Shown here: positions 1-8,447 of the stretch, piece after piece
Layout: every line of letters begins with the position of its first letter
How positions within the stretch are numbered: the first letter of the stretch is position 1
Assembly: GCA_030040525.1 (NCBI GenBank)
Contig: JASHTN010000230.1
Location: 1 to 20,383, forward strand
Length of the DNA: 20,383 nucleotides
DNA from: Gammaproteobacteria bacterium
GTDB taxonomy: Bacteria; Pseudomonadota; Gammaproteobacteria; Steroidobacterales; Steroidobacteraceae
Direction: 5' to 3'
The notes under the pieces: generated by a model
Database searches by the model: none
What the model was told of the DNA's origin: nothing
What the model saw: the letters and a program-made list of their open reading frames with translations, nothing else
Program-made: the position numbers and the translations under genes

Positions 1-2857
1 TGCCGAGCAGCCGCTCGCCGATGCGCGCGCGGCCGCCGGCCAGCAGCGCCAGCCCCACCCAGCCCTCGAGCTCGACCGACGGGGTGGAGGAGGTCACGTA
101 GCCGAGACTCGCCGCGGGCGCTGCGCGCTCGACGAGCTGCGTGCCGTTCCGCAGCGACCGCGAGCGGTCCACGGGACGCACGCCGACCAGCTGCAGCCGG
201 TCTGCGGCCCGCAGCCCGGCGCGCTCGAGCAGCGCGCGCCCGATGAAGTCGCCCTGTTTTTTCAGCATGCGCTCGAAGCCGAGATCGCCGGGACTGGTGT
301 TGCCGTTGAGCTCCGCTGCCGTGATGTGCCCCTTCTCGATGCGCAGCGTGTTCAGCGCGTCGAGCCCGTAGGGTGTGAGACCGAAGGGCGCGCCCGCAGC
401 GCGCACCGCGGTCCACACCGCCTGCGCCTGCCTCGCCGGCACCGCGAGCTCGTACGCGAGCTCCCCCGAGAACGAGATGCGAAACAACCGGCCCGGCACC
501 CCGGCGATGCTGGCCGCCGCCGCCGCCATGAACGGGAACGCCTCGTTGGAGAGATCCAGATCGGTGACCACCGCGCGCACCACCTCGCGGGAGCGCGGCC
601 CCGCGACCGCGAACTGCGCCCACTCGTCGCCGACGTCGGTGAGCAGCACGTCGAGGCCGGGGCAGCTCGCCTGCAGATGAAACTCCATGTGCTCGAGCAC
701 CGCTGCGGCATTGGCAGTCGTCGTCGTGACCAGAAAATGCGCCGGACCGAGCCGTGAGGTGGTGCCGTCATCGAACAGCATGCCGTCCTCGCGCAGCATG
801 ATGCCGTAGCGCGCGCGGCCCACGGGGAGGGTCGAGAAGGTGTTGGCGTAGATGAAATCCAGGAAGCGCGCCGCGTCGGCTCCCTGCACGTCGATCTTGC
901 CGAGGGTCGAGACGTCGGTGATCCCGGCGGCGCGGCGTACCGCGCGCGCCTCGGCCAGCACCGGCTCCCAGCCGCTGCGGCGCGAATACACCAGCGGCCG
1001 CAGCCACAGCCCGAGCGTCACGAAGGTGGCTCCCGCGCTCTCGTGCCAGTCGTGCAGCGGCAGCCGCCGCTTCGGCTTGTAATGCTCGCGCACCTCCGCG
1101 CCCGCGAGCGCGGCGAAGGGAACCGGCTGCGCGAACGGCCGGGGCTTGCTCTGTCCAACCTGCGCGAGCGGCACGCCGCGCGCTGCGGCGAGCACCGCGC
1201 TGCCGAGAAGGCCGCCGATGCGGCCCTGGTCGGTCGCCATGCCGTGGGTGGTGAAGCGCTTCATGTGCTCGACGTGCTCGTACCCCTCGCGGTGGCTCAG
1301 GCGCACGTCGGCGGCGGTCACGTCGTTCTGCAGGTCGACGAAGGCCTTGCCGCTGCCGCCGACCTCCCAGAGCGGCGTCAGGGGCGTCACCTCGGGATCG
1401 GCCGGCAGGTCCATCGAAGGCGTTTCCTCGAGCGGGCGGCCGAGCTCGCCGGCGAGGACCCGCCCGGCCCGCTCGCCCTCGCGGGCGGCGGCCTCGAGCC
1501 CGAGTGTGCCGCACGCGGCTCCGGCAATGCCGCCCGCGGTGGCGGCGAGCTCCGGAACGAAGGCCGCGAGCCTGTCCTGCCACCGGAGGCGTGCGCCGAG
1601 CTGGCTGGCGAGGGTGGCTGCTGGCGTGAACCCTCCGGAGATCGCCAGAGCATCCGCCGGGAGCTCCCGTAGTCTGCGGCCAGCGGTCGTACTGATCTCA
1701 ACCGCGCGCACCGCGTGCCGGCCGCGCACCGCGGTGACGACCGCGCCGGCGTGCACCTCGATGCCGAGACTCCGGGCGCGCTCCGCCGCACGCGAATCTC
1801 GGCGCGGATCGATCACGCCGGCCGCAGGGACACCGGCGCTCGCGAGCGCAAACAGCCCTTCGTAAGCCTCGTCGTTGTTCAGGAAGAAAGCCGGACGGCG
1901 GCCGACCGCAACGCCATAGCGGCGCAGATAGGCGAGGGCGGAGCTCGCGAGCATCACGCCCGGGACATCATTGCCCGGGAAGGCGATCAGCCGCTCGATG
2001 GCGCCCGTCGCGAGCACCACGCGCCGCACGCGAATGACCCGCAGACGCTCGCAGAGGCCGCCGAAGACCGCACTCTCTTCAGCGGAGAGCGCCTCGAGCG
2101 CGCCGAATACGCCGTGGCCATAAGCCGCGAGCACGGTGGTGCGCGGCAGACAGCGCACGGCCGGCAGACCCGCGAGCTCAGCGCAGACCCGCTCGCGCCA
2201 GGGGCCCCAGCGCGGGTCGAGGAGCGAGCCGCCCCCGAGCGCCACGTCCTGCTCGGCGAGGAGGACCCGCAGGCCGCTGCGGCCCAAGGCCTGTGCGGCC
2301 GAAAGCCCTGCGGTTCCCGCCCCCACGACCAGCACGTCCGCATGATCGTGCAGCGTTTCGGCGGGAGCCGCGTGCTCGGTGGCGACCGGCTCGAGGCTTC
2401 CTAAGCCCGCGGCGCGCCGGATCAGTGGCTCATAGAGGCGCTCCCAGGCCCAGGCCGGGGCCATGAAGGTCTTGTAGTAGAACCCGGCCGGAAGGAAGCG
2501 GCCGAGAAGGTCGTTCGCCGCGAGGAGGTCCCACCTGAGCGTCGGCCAGCGGTTCTGGCTCACCGCCACCAGCCCTTCGCGCAGGGCCAAGGTCGTGGCG
2601 AGGCGATTCGGCTCGCGTCCGGCAGCGCCGAACACATCGACCAGCGCGCAGGGCTCCTCGGGGCCCGCGGTGACGATGCCGCGCGGCCGGTGGTACTTGA
2701 AGCTGCGCCCGACGAGACGCTCGCCGTTCGCCAGCAGCGCCGAGGCGAGCGTGTCGCCGGCCTGTCCGCGATACGCACGCCCGTCGAAGCGAAAGCCGAC
2801 CGGGCGGGAGGGGTCGGTGAGGAGCCCCTGAGCGATGCGGCTGGGGCCTGCCGTCAC
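1..2857 (-). CDS. soxA: Sarcosine oxidase alpha subunit, 3' end cut by the window edge
   Basis: Large subunit of heterotetrameric sarcosine oxidase, which oxidatively demethylates sarcosine to glycine and, with tetrahydrofolate, gives 5,10-methylene-THF and H2O2. About 952 codons are visible without interruption. The family is usually near 960-1010 residues, so only the last few dozen are missing. Residues about 20-75 form the N-terminal ferredoxin-like domain with the conserved SFKYHRPRG stretch (52-60). A dinucleotide-binding VVGAGTAG motif lies near 177-184. From about residue 590 the protein is an aminomethyltransferase (GcvT/DMGDH-like) THF-binding domain. The start is GTG at 2857, which overlaps the soxD stop by four bases (GTGA), indicating translational coupling. 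I checked the reading frame near the N-terminus, at the Rossmann motif and near residue 844, and found no frameshift. Confidence 0.95.
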   Translation of the reverse strand, partial: MTAGPSRIAQGLLTDPSRPVGFRFDGRAYRGQAGDTLASALLANGERLVGRSFKYHRPRGIVTAGPEEPCALVDVFGAAGREPNRLATTLALREGLVAVSQNRWPTLRWDLLAANDLLGRFLPAGFYYKTFMAPAWAWERLYEPLIRRAAGLGSLEPVATEHAAPAETLHDHADVLVVGAGTAGLSAAQALGRSGLRVLLAEQDVALGGGSLLDPRWGPWRERVCAELAGLPAVRCLPRTTVLAAYGHGVFGALEALSAEESAVFGGLCERLRVIRVRRVVLATGAIERLIAFPGNDVPGVMLASSALAYLRRYGVAVGRRPAFFLNNDEAYEGLFALASAGVPAAGVIDPRRDSRAAERARSLGIEVHAGAVVTAVRGRHAVRAVEISTTAGRRLRELPADALAISGGFTPAATLASQLGARLRWQDRLAAFVPELAATAGGIAGAACGTLGLEAAAREGERAGRVLAGELGRPLEETPSMDLPADPEVTPLTPLWEVGGSGKAFVDLQNDVTAADVRLSHREGYEHVEHMKRFTTHGMATDQGRIGGLLGSAVLAAARGVPLAQVGQSKPRPFAQPVPFAALAGAEVREHYKPKRRLPLHDWHESAGATFVTLGLWLRPLVYSRRSGWEPVLAEARAVRRAAGITDVSTLGKIDVQGADAARFLDFIYANTFSTLPVGRARYGIMLREDGMLFDDGTTSRLGPAHFLVTTTTANAAAVLEHMEFHLQASCPGLDVLLTDVGDEWAQFAVAGPRSREVVRAVVTDLDLSNEAFPFMAAAAASIAGVPGRLFRISFSGELAYELAVPARQAQAVWTAVRAAGAPFGLTPYGLDALNTLRIEKGHITAAELNGNTSPGDLGFERMLKKQGDFIGRALLERAGLRAADRLQLVGVRPVDRSRSLRNGTQLVERAAPAASLGYVTSSTPSVELEGWVGLALLAGGRARIGERLLG

Positions 2858-3138
2858 GGGGCCGCGTCCCCGGGCAGCGGGGGCGGGTCCTGCGGTGCGC
2901 CCACCCAACGAATCTCGTGGCTGTCGGTGTGACGCACGACCTTGAGGAGCCTGCGGCATCCCGCGACATGCAGCCACCACTCGACGTGCCAGCCGCGCGG
3001 ATTGCGGCGCTCATAGACGTAGGCGGTGAAGGCGCCGAGGCCCGCACCGCCGGGCGGACGCGCCTCGGTGGCATCGCCGCGATAGCGAAACTCGGTCTCG
3101 TCGCGCACGCCGCAGTACGGGCAGGGGATCCGCAGCAT
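2854..3138 (-). CDS. soxD: Sarcosine oxidase delta subunit
   Basis: Small zinc-binding subunit of heterotetrameric sarcosine oxidase. The 94-residue product has the expected family length. It opens with MLRIPCPYCG, giving Cys6 and Cys9. A second pair is in the WLHVAGC segment (His57, Cys61). Together these fit the Cys-Cys-His-Cys zinc site known for SoxD. A GTG codon further upstream in frame would add 18 residues but overlaps soxB and precedes the conserved N-terminus, so the ATG at 3138 is preferred. An AAGG lies upstream of it as a modest ribosome site. The gene begins 16 bases after soxB and overlaps soxA by four bases, the standard soxBDA layout. Confidence 0.94.
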   Translation of the reverse strand: MLRIPCPYCGVRDETEFRYRGDATEARPPGGAGLGAFTAYVYERRNPRGWHVEWWLHVAGCRRLLKVVRHTDSHEIRWVGAPQDPPPLPGDAAP

Positions 3139-3154
3139 CGGTACCGACCTTAGG

Positions 3155-4462
3155 CTAGTGCAGATACGGGAAAGGGCCGGCGCCACGCTCATCGCGCGTG
3201 CGTCCGTCCGCGAAGCGCGCCAGGTCCAGATGCGCGGCGAGCGGATGCGCTCTGCCGCGGGCGATCAGGTGCGCAGTCGTCATGCCGCCGGCCGGGATCG
3301 CTTTGAAGCCCCCATAGCACCAGCCGCCATTGATGACGAGCCCGGCGAGCGGGGTTGCGGAAATGATCGGCGAGCCGTCCATGCTCATGTCCATGACGCC
3401 GCCCCATTGCCGCAGCACCTTGAGGCGCGCGAGTCCCGGCAGCAGCGTCACGGCGGAGGCCGCCACCTCCTCGGTCATCGGCAGCGTGCCGCGCTGTCCG
3501 TAGGTGTTGTAGCCGTCGACGGCGCCGCCGCAGACGAGGCCGCCCTTGTCGGACTGGCTGACGTAGAAGTGGCCTGCGCCGTAGGTGACGACGACATCGA
3601 GCACCGGCTTGATCCCTTCCGTGACGAACGCCTGGAGCACGTGGCTCTCGATGGGCAGCGTGAGGCCCGCCAGCGCCGCGAGCTGCGAGGAGTGCCCGGC
3701 AACCGCGAGGCAGACCGTTTCGGCCGCGATGAGCCCGCGGTTGGTCTCGACTCCGGTGACGCGCGTGCCGTCGCGGCGGATGCCGCTGACCTCGCAGTGC
3801 TCGACGATATCGACGCCGGCCTCGGAGGCCCCGCGCGCATAGCCCCACGCGACCGCATCGTGACGCACGGTGCCGCCGCGCGGCTGCAGGAAGCCACCGA
3901 GCACCGGGTAGCGGCCGTTGTCCAGGTCGACGAGCGGCACGAGCTCCCTGACGCGCTCGCGACTCACAGCCTCGTTGTCCACGCCGAGGAGCCGCATCTG
4001 GTTGGCGCGGCGCGTGAACAGGTCGCGCTGCGCCTCGGTGTGAAACAGATTCAGCGTGCCGCGCTGGCTGACCATGGCGTTGAAATTCAGGCGGCGCTCG
4101 AGTCCCTCCCAGAGCTTGAGCGAGTACTCGTAGAAGCGGATGTTGTCGGGCAGGAAGTAGTTGGAGCGGATGATGGTGGTGTTGCGGCCGACGTTGCCGA
4201 GCCCGATCGGACCTTTCTCGAGCACCGCGACGTCGTGGATGCCGTACTCGGTGGCGAGGTAGTAGGCGGTGGCGAGCCCGTGGCCGCCGCCGCCGACGAT
4301 CACCACGCGGTAGCCGCTGCGGGGTGCGGCTTTCGCCCAGGCCTGCGACCAGCCGCGTTGACGGTTAAATCCCTCGCGCAGCAGCCGCCAGAAGGAATAG
4401 CGGCCGCTCGATGCGCGTGTGGTGCGCGGGGGCTGCGGCTTGGATTGCGGCACGGCATTCAT
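3155..4462 (-). CDS. soxB: Sarcosine oxidase beta subunit
   Basis: Flavin subunit of heterotetrameric sarcosine oxidase, a DAO-family oxidoreductase that carries the sarcosine site, non-covalent FAD and covalent FMN. The 435-residue product has a Rossmann motif VVIVGGGGHG near residues 53-62. The RHDAVAWGYAR segment (200-210) contains His201, which corresponds by position to the FMN-linked histidine of characterised SoxB proteins once the longer N-terminus is allowed for. The C-terminal CYGGFKAIPAGG segment is also typical. ATG at 4462 was chosen; an in-frame GTG at 4486 would add eight residues. Both give an N-terminus about 20-30 residues longer than many homologues. It is the first gene of soxBDA and diverges from the betaine transporter genes. 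Confidence 0.95.
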   Translation of the reverse strand: MNAVPQSKPQPPRTTRASSGRYSFWRLLREGFNRQRGWSQAWAKAAPRSGYRVVIVGGGGHGLATAYYLATEYGIHDVAVLEKGPIGLGNVGRNTTIIRSNYFLPDNIRFYEYSLKLWEGLERRLNFNAMVSQRGTLNLFHTEAQRDLFTRRANQMRLLGVDNEAVSRERVRELVPLVDLDNGRYPVLGGFLQPRGGTVRHDAVAWGYARGASEAGVDIVEHCEVSGIRRDGTRVTGVETNRGLIAAETVCLAVAGHSSQLAALAGLTLPIESHVLQAFVTEGIKPVLDVVVTYGAGHFYVSQSDKGGLVCGGAVDGYNTYGQRGTLPMTEEVAASAVTLLPGLARLKVLRQWGGVMDMSMDGSPIISATPLAGLVINGGWCYGGFKAIPAGGMTTAHLIARGRAHPLAAHLDLARFADGRTRDERGAGPFPYLH

Positions 4463-4579
4463 CCTGGGCTCAGCATCATAAAGCACCGCGGCCGCGGCGC
4501 GCGGTCCGCTCGAGCGACGGACTTGACGCGCCGGGCGACAACCGACAACGTGCTGAGCCGGAAGGGCGGCGGAGCAGTG
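4463..4579. promoter_or_regulatory. Divergent soxB / yehZ control region
   Basis: This 117-base gap between two divergent operons must hold both promoters and any shared operator. On the plus strand TTGACG (4523-4528) is a fair -35 box, but the hexamer 17 bases downstream (CAACGT) is a poor -10, so the assignment is weak. GGAG at 4571-4574 lies five bases before the GTG at 4580 and helps to set the yehZ start. No strong dyad was recognised. Confidence 0.4.
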
Positions 4580-5491
4580 GTGGCGCGTATCCTGAAGTCA
4601 CTGTGCGTCATCCTGGCGCTGGCCGGGGGCGTGTCGCCGCCGCTCGAGGCGGCGGTGGTCGTGTCCTCCAAGCTCTCGAGCGAATCGGCGATGCTCGGGC
4701 AGATGATCCGCCTGCTGCTCGATGCCCACGGCATCCCGGCCGTGGACCGCACCAAGATCGGCGCCACCCCGGTGGTGCGCAAGGCGCTGCTCGCGGGGGA
4801 GATCGACCTGTACGTCGAGTACACCGGTAACGCCGGCCTGTTCTTCAATGACGGCGCCGATCCCGCCTGGAAGGACCTGGACGAGGGCTACGCGCGCGGC
4901 GCGCGGCTCGATTACGCCGCCAACCGCATCGTGTGGCTGACGCCGGCCAGGGCGAGCAACGCCTGGGCGCTCGCGGTGCGCGAGGATGTCGCGCGAGCGA
5001 ACCACCTCGAGACGCTGAGCGATTTCGGCCGCTGGGTGGCCGGCGGCGGCCGCGTGGTGCTGGTGTGCTCGGCCGAGTTCGCCAACGCCGGCACCTTGCG
5101 TTCGCTCGAGCGGACCTATGACTTCACGTTACGGTCGGGGCAGATGATCGTGCTGGCGGGCGGCGAGACCTCCGCGACCATCGGCGCCGCGGCTGCCGGC
5201 ACCGACGGCGCCAACACCGCGATGGTCTACGGCACCGACGGCGGCATCGCCGCCGCGCGCCTGCGGCTGCTCGTCGACGATCGCCACGACCAGCCGGTCT
5301 ACGCACCGGTGCCGCTGATCCGCGCCGCGGTGCTCGCGCAGTACCCGCAGATCGCCGCGATCGTCAAGCCGCTCATGCAGAGCTTCACCACCGAGTCGCT
5401 GCAGCAGCTCAATGCGCGCGTGCAGATCGACGGCGAGTCCGAGGAGTCGGTCGCGATGGACTACCTGAAGGCGCGAGGGTTTCTCAAGTGA
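4580..5491 (+). CDS. yehZ: Glycine-betaine-type ABC transporter substrate-binding protein (OsmF/YehZ)
   Basis: Periplasmic binding protein of an osmoprotectant/betaine importer (QAT family, OpuAC-like). The 303-residue product is close to E. coli YehZ/OsmF (about 305). Several segments match that family from memory: TPVVRKALLAGEIDLYVEYTGN, the WLTPARASNAWALAVR stretch, and the final DYLKARGF. A hydrophobic N-terminal segment ending in LEA-A looks like a signal peptide. Start codons are GTG only: GTG at 4580 has GGAG five bases ahead, and GTG at 4577 or about 4553 are alternatives. The stop overlaps yehY by four bases. In E. coli this system imports glycine betaine with low affinity. Here its position beside sarcosine oxidase suggests a catabolic substrate, which is inference. 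Confidence 0.9.
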   Translation: MARILKSLCVILALAGGVSPPLEAAVVVSSKLSSESAMLGQMIRLLLDAHGIPAVDRTKIGATPVVRKALLAGEIDLYVEYTGNAGLFFNDGADPAWKDLDEGYARGARLDYAANRIVWLTPARASNAWALAVREDVARANHLETLSDFGRWVAGGGRVVLVCSAEFANAGTLRSLERTYDFTLRSGQMIVLAGGETSATIGAAAAGTDGANTAMVYGTDGGIAAARLRLLVDDRHDQPVYAPVPLIRAAVLAQYPQIAAIVKPLMQSFTTESLQQLNARVQIDGESEESVAMDYLKARGFLK

Positions 5492-6633
5492 AGCTCGACC
5501 GCCTCGGGGCGCTGCTCACCGCGGCGGGGGCGCTCGCGCTTCTTACCCTGCCGTTCGTGGTATTCAAGGCCAACCGCATCGTGCCGGGCGACCCGCGCAC
5601 GCTGCTGCAGGTGCTGCCCGCGTGGGCCGCGCTCGGCTGCTATGCGCTGCTGCTCGCAGTGGCGGCGAGCGCGCTCGTGGCGGACGATGCGCGTATCCGT
5701 CTGCTGGCGGCCCTCGCCGGCGTCGTGGTCGTGGCGCTGGCGGCGGCGGCGGCCGGCAACGCGCTCACCCCGCCGGGCAACAAGGTGGTGCGCATCGCTC
5801 CGGGGGCGGCCTGGTGGGTGCTGCTGATCGCGCTCGGACTGCTCGCGACGGACGCCGCGACGCGCCTGCGCCCGCCTCCGGCGCTGCGGGTGCTGTTCCT
5901 GGTCGTCTGCGTCGCGGTTGCGTGGCTGGCACTCGCGCACGGCACCTTCGACCACCTGTCGATCATGCGGGAGTATGCGGTGAACGCCGCGCGCTTCGCG
6001 CACGAGGCGGCGCGGCACGTGTCCCTCGCCGCCGGCTCGCTCGGTGCAGCGCTGGCCGCGGGGCTGCCGCTCGGCATCCTCTGTCACCGCGTGCCGCGGC
6101 TGCGCGGCGCGACGCTCGGCGTGCTGAATGTCATCCAGACCGTCCCGGCGATCGCGCTGTTCGGCATTCTGATGGCGCCGCTCGGACTGCTCGCGGCGGC
6201 TGTGCCGCTCGCCGCCGCGCTCGGCGTCCGCGGCATCGGCGCCGCGCCGGCGGCGGTCGCGCTCTTTCTCTACTCGCTGCTGCCGATCGTTGCGAACACC
6301 GTGGCGGGCCTGAAGCGCGTCTCGCACGCCGCGGTCGAAGCCGCGCACGGCATGGGCATGACGAACGCCCAGGTGCTGAGGCGGATCGAGCTGCCGCTCG
6401 CACTGCCGGTGATTCTCACCGGCGTGCGCGTCGTGCTGGTGCAGAACATCGGCATGGTGACGATCGCAGCCCTGATCGGCGGCGGCGGGCTCGGCACCTT
6501 CGTCTTCCAGGGTATCGGGCAGACGGCCATCGACCTGGTGCTGCTCGGGGCGATCCCGATCGTGGTGCTGGCTTTCTCCGCTGCGGTGCTGCTCGATGCG
6601 CTGGTGGAAGTCATGGATCACACGCGTCGATGA
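5488..6633 (+). CDS. yehY: Betaine ABC transporter permease (YehY type)
   Basis: Inner-membrane permease of the YehZYXW importer. The 381-residue product has an extra N-terminal block of hydrophobic helices (about residues 1-150) ahead of the usual binding-protein-dependent permease domain (about 170-375), as in E. coli YehY (about 385). The cytoplasmic EAA loop, which contacts the ATPase, starts at Glu284 and reads EAAHGMGM, followed by IELPLALPVI. The start is GTG at 5488, overlapping the yehZ stop (GTGA). The stop overlaps the next ATG (ATGA). Such couplings support one operon with balanced expression. Confidence 0.9.
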   Translation: MKLDRLGALLTAAGALALLTLPFVVFKANRIVPGDPRTLLQVLPAWAALGCYALLLAVAASALVADDARIRLLAALAGVVVVALAAAAAGNALTPPGNKVVRIAPGAAWWVLLIALGLLATDAATRLRPPPALRVLFLVVCVAVAWLALAHGTFDHLSIMREYAVNAARFAHEAARHVSLAAGSLGAALAAGLPLGILCHRVPRLRGATLGVLNVIQTVPAIALFGILMAPLGLLAAAVPLAAALGVRGIGAAPAAVALFLYSLLPIVANTVAGLKRVSHAAVEAAHGMGMTNAQVLRRIELPLALPVILTGVRVVLVQNIGMVTIAALIGGGGLGTFVFQGIGQTAIDLVLLGAIPIVVLAFSAAVLLDALVEVMDHTRR

Positions 6634-7562
6634 TCACCATCGAGAAGCTCAGCAAGCGCTACGGGGCAACCACCGTGGTCGACGGCGTCTCCATGGAGAT
6701 CGCGCGCAACTCGCTCACGGTGATCGTCGGCACCTCGGGCTCCGGCAAATCGACGCTGTTGCGCATGGTGAACCGGCTGGTCGAGCCAAGCAGCGGCCGC
6801 GTGCTGATCGAGGGCCGTGACACACGCGAGGAGCCTGCGCATCTGCTGCGCCGGCGCATCGGCTACGCGATCCAGGGTCACGGCTTGTTTCCGCATCGCA
6901 CGGTGGCGGAGAACATCGCGACCGTGCCGCGGCTGCTCGGCTGGGACGACGCCCGCATCCGCGCGCGCGTCGCGGAGCTGCTGCGGGCATTCCAGCTCGA
7001 CCCGGCGCTCTACGCGGGCCAGTTCCCGCATCAGCTCTCCGGCGGCCAGCAGCAGCGCGTCGGGGTGGCGCGAGCGCTGGCGGCGGAGCCGGCGGTGCTG
7101 TTGATGGACGAGCCCTTCGGCGCGCTCGACCCGATCATCCGTGCCAAGGCGCAGGAGGATCTGCTCGAGGTGCGGCAGCGCTTCGGCACGACCATCGTGC
7201 TGGTGACGCATGACATGGACGAGGCGTTTCGCCTCGGCGATCACGTCGCGGTGATGAGCGAGGGCCGCGTGCTGCAATACGACCGGCCGGCGGCGCTGCT
7301 GACGCAGCCGGCGGACCCGTTCGTGTCGCGGATGACCGGGATGGCCGATCGCGCCCTGCGGCTGCTCGCCCTCATCCCGGCGGGCGAGGCGGCGGCTCCC
7401 GGTGCGGACGGCGGGCCGGAGGTCGTCTCGACCGCGACGCTGCGCGATGTGCTGTCCGAGCTCGTGTGGCGCGGCGTGGATTCGGTGCGCGTCGTCGATC
7501 CGGACGGCAGGCCGCGCGGGCGCCTCACGGTGGCGGCCATCCTCGCCCGCGGGCGGCCGTAG
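6630..7562 (+). CDS. yehX: Betaine ABC transporter ATP-binding protein (YehX type)
   Basis: ATPase that drives the importer. The 310-residue product carries Walker A GTSGSGKST (34-42), Q-loop Gln82, signature LSGGQ (136-140), Walker B VLLMDEP (156-162), a D-loop at 165-167 and switch His194. The region after about residue 250 is a C-terminal tail with the weak look of a single CBS-like unit (VDSVRVVDPDGRPRGRLT), as in other QAT-family ATPases. Length agrees with E. coli YehX (about 308). The ATG at 6630 overlaps the yehY stop by four bases. yehW begins three bases after its stop. Confidence 0.92.
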   Translation: MITIEKLSKRYGATTVVDGVSMEIARNSLTVIVGTSGSGKSTLLRMVNRLVEPSSGRVLIEGRDTREEPAHLLRRRIGYAIQGHGLFPHRTVAENIATVPRLLGWDDARIRARVAELLRAFQLDPALYAGQFPHQLSGGQQQRVGVARALAAEPAVLLMDEPFGALDPIIRAKAQEDLLEVRQRFGTTIVLVTHDMDEAFRLGDHVAVMSEGRVLQYDRPAALLTQPADPFVSRMTGMADRALRLLALIPAGEAAAPGADGGPEVVSTATLRDVLSELVWRGVDSVRVVDPDGRPRGRLTVAAILARGRP

Positions 7563-7565
7563 CCG

Positions 7566-8306
7566 GTGCGCAGTCTTGCCAATGTCCTGCGCGCCGCGGC
7601 ACTCGCCGCGCTGCTGGCGTTCCTGCTCACTCCGCAGCGCTTCGCGCGGCTGTTCGTGCCCTTCACGCAGTACGGCGCGCCGCCCATTTACGACCAGGGG
7701 AACCTGCTCACCCTGGCCCTCGCGCAGCTCGGCACCGTGCTCGTGGCGGCGGCGGCGAGCAGCCTCGTGGCGGTGAGCCTCGGCATTCTCGTGACGCGCC
7801 CGGGCGGCGCGGAGTTCCTGCCACTGTCGCGTACCCTGGTCAACATCGGCCAGACCTTCCCGCCGGTTGCGGTGCTCGCGGTCGCGGTGCCACTGGTCGG
7901 TTTCGGCCTCAGGCCCACCCTGATCGCGCTCTTCGCCTACGGCTTGCTGCCGATATTCGAGAACACCATCGTCGGGCTGCGCACCGTGCCGGCAGCGGTG
8001 CTCGAGGCCGCGAGCGGCATGGGCATGAGCGCGCGCCAGCGCCTTCAGTCGGTAGAGCTGCCGCTCGCCATGCCGCTGATCCTCGAAGGCATCCGCCTGT
8101 CGCTCGTCATCAACGTCGGCACGGCGACCATCGGCTCCACGGTTGCGGCGAAGGGGCTCGGCGAGGTGATCATCGCCGGGCTCCTCTCCAACAACACCGC
8201 CTTCATCCTGCAGGGGGGGCTGGTCACCGGGCTCATGGCGGTGCTGCTTTACGACGCTCTGGTAGGGCTCGAGCGGCGCATCTGCGCACGGGCGCGCATT
8301 GAGTGA
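7566..8306 (+). CDS. yehW: Betaine ABC transporter permease (YehW type)
   Basis: Second, shorter permease of the importer. The 246-residue product matches E. coli YehW in length (about 243) and position as last gene of the operon. It has about five or six membrane helices and a cytoplasmic EAA loop beginning at Glu147 (EAASGMGM, then VELPLAMPLI), very similar to the loop in yehY, as expected for a permease heterodimer. The start is GTG at 7566, three bases after yehX. The hairpin cluster at 8315-8369 lies directly downstream. Confidence 0.9.
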   Translation: MRSLANVLRAAALAALLAFLLTPQRFARLFVPFTQYGAPPIYDQGNLLTLALAQLGTVLVAAAASSLVAVSLGILVTRPGGAEFLPLSRTLVNIGQTFPPVAVLAVAVPLVGFGLRPTLIALFAYGLLPIFENTIVGLRTVPAAVLEAASGMGMSARQRLQSVELPLAMPLILEGIRLSLVINVGTATIGSTVAAKGLGEVIIAGLLSNNTAFILQGGLVTGLMAVLLYDALVGLERRICARARIE

Positions 8307-8314
8307 GGGGCTGA

Positions 8315-8369
8315 CCGGGAATGCCCGGACAAGCCGCGAAACGTGCGGCGTGCCCGGGAATGACCCGGG
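8315..8369. repeat. REP-like cluster of three hairpins
   Basis: Three small palindromes follow in tandem: CCGGG-AATG-CCCGG (8315-8328), GCCGC-7 nt-GCGGC (8333-8349) and CCCGGG-AATGA-CCCGGG (8353-8369). The outer two share the direct repeat CCGGGAATG, and the whole block can also fold as one imperfect hairpin around the central palindrome. On the minus strand it reads GTCATTCCCGGG and GGCATTCCCGG, resembling the dispersed extragenic palindromes of many proteobacteria. It lacks a T tract, so it is not a classical terminator. It may stabilise or end the yehZYXW transcript. Confidence 0.55.
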
Positions 8370-8447
8370 GGCGTTGGGAGTAAAATGACAACGCAGGGAC
8401 GCTCAATCCGGCGCCAGTGAAGGCGGATTGACCGGTTGCGCCCTATC

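Noticed and set aside
1..2857. Possible fragmentation of soxA, since several short frames appear on both strands
   Set aside because: A single frame from GTG 2857 stays open to the window edge. Conserved segments at residues 52-60, 177-184 and 844 are all in the same frame.
3158..4579. The 5' part of a long plus-strand open frame that continues into yehZ, as if a 777-residue protein
   Set aside because: It is antisense to soxB and unlike any protein. The true yehZ begins with a signal peptide at about 4580.
5622..6629. An apparent N-terminal extension of the YehX ATPase reading through yehY in another frame
   Set aside because: The extension is an out-of-frame reading of the permease gene. 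The ATPase starts naturally at ATG 6630 with an ATGA overlap.
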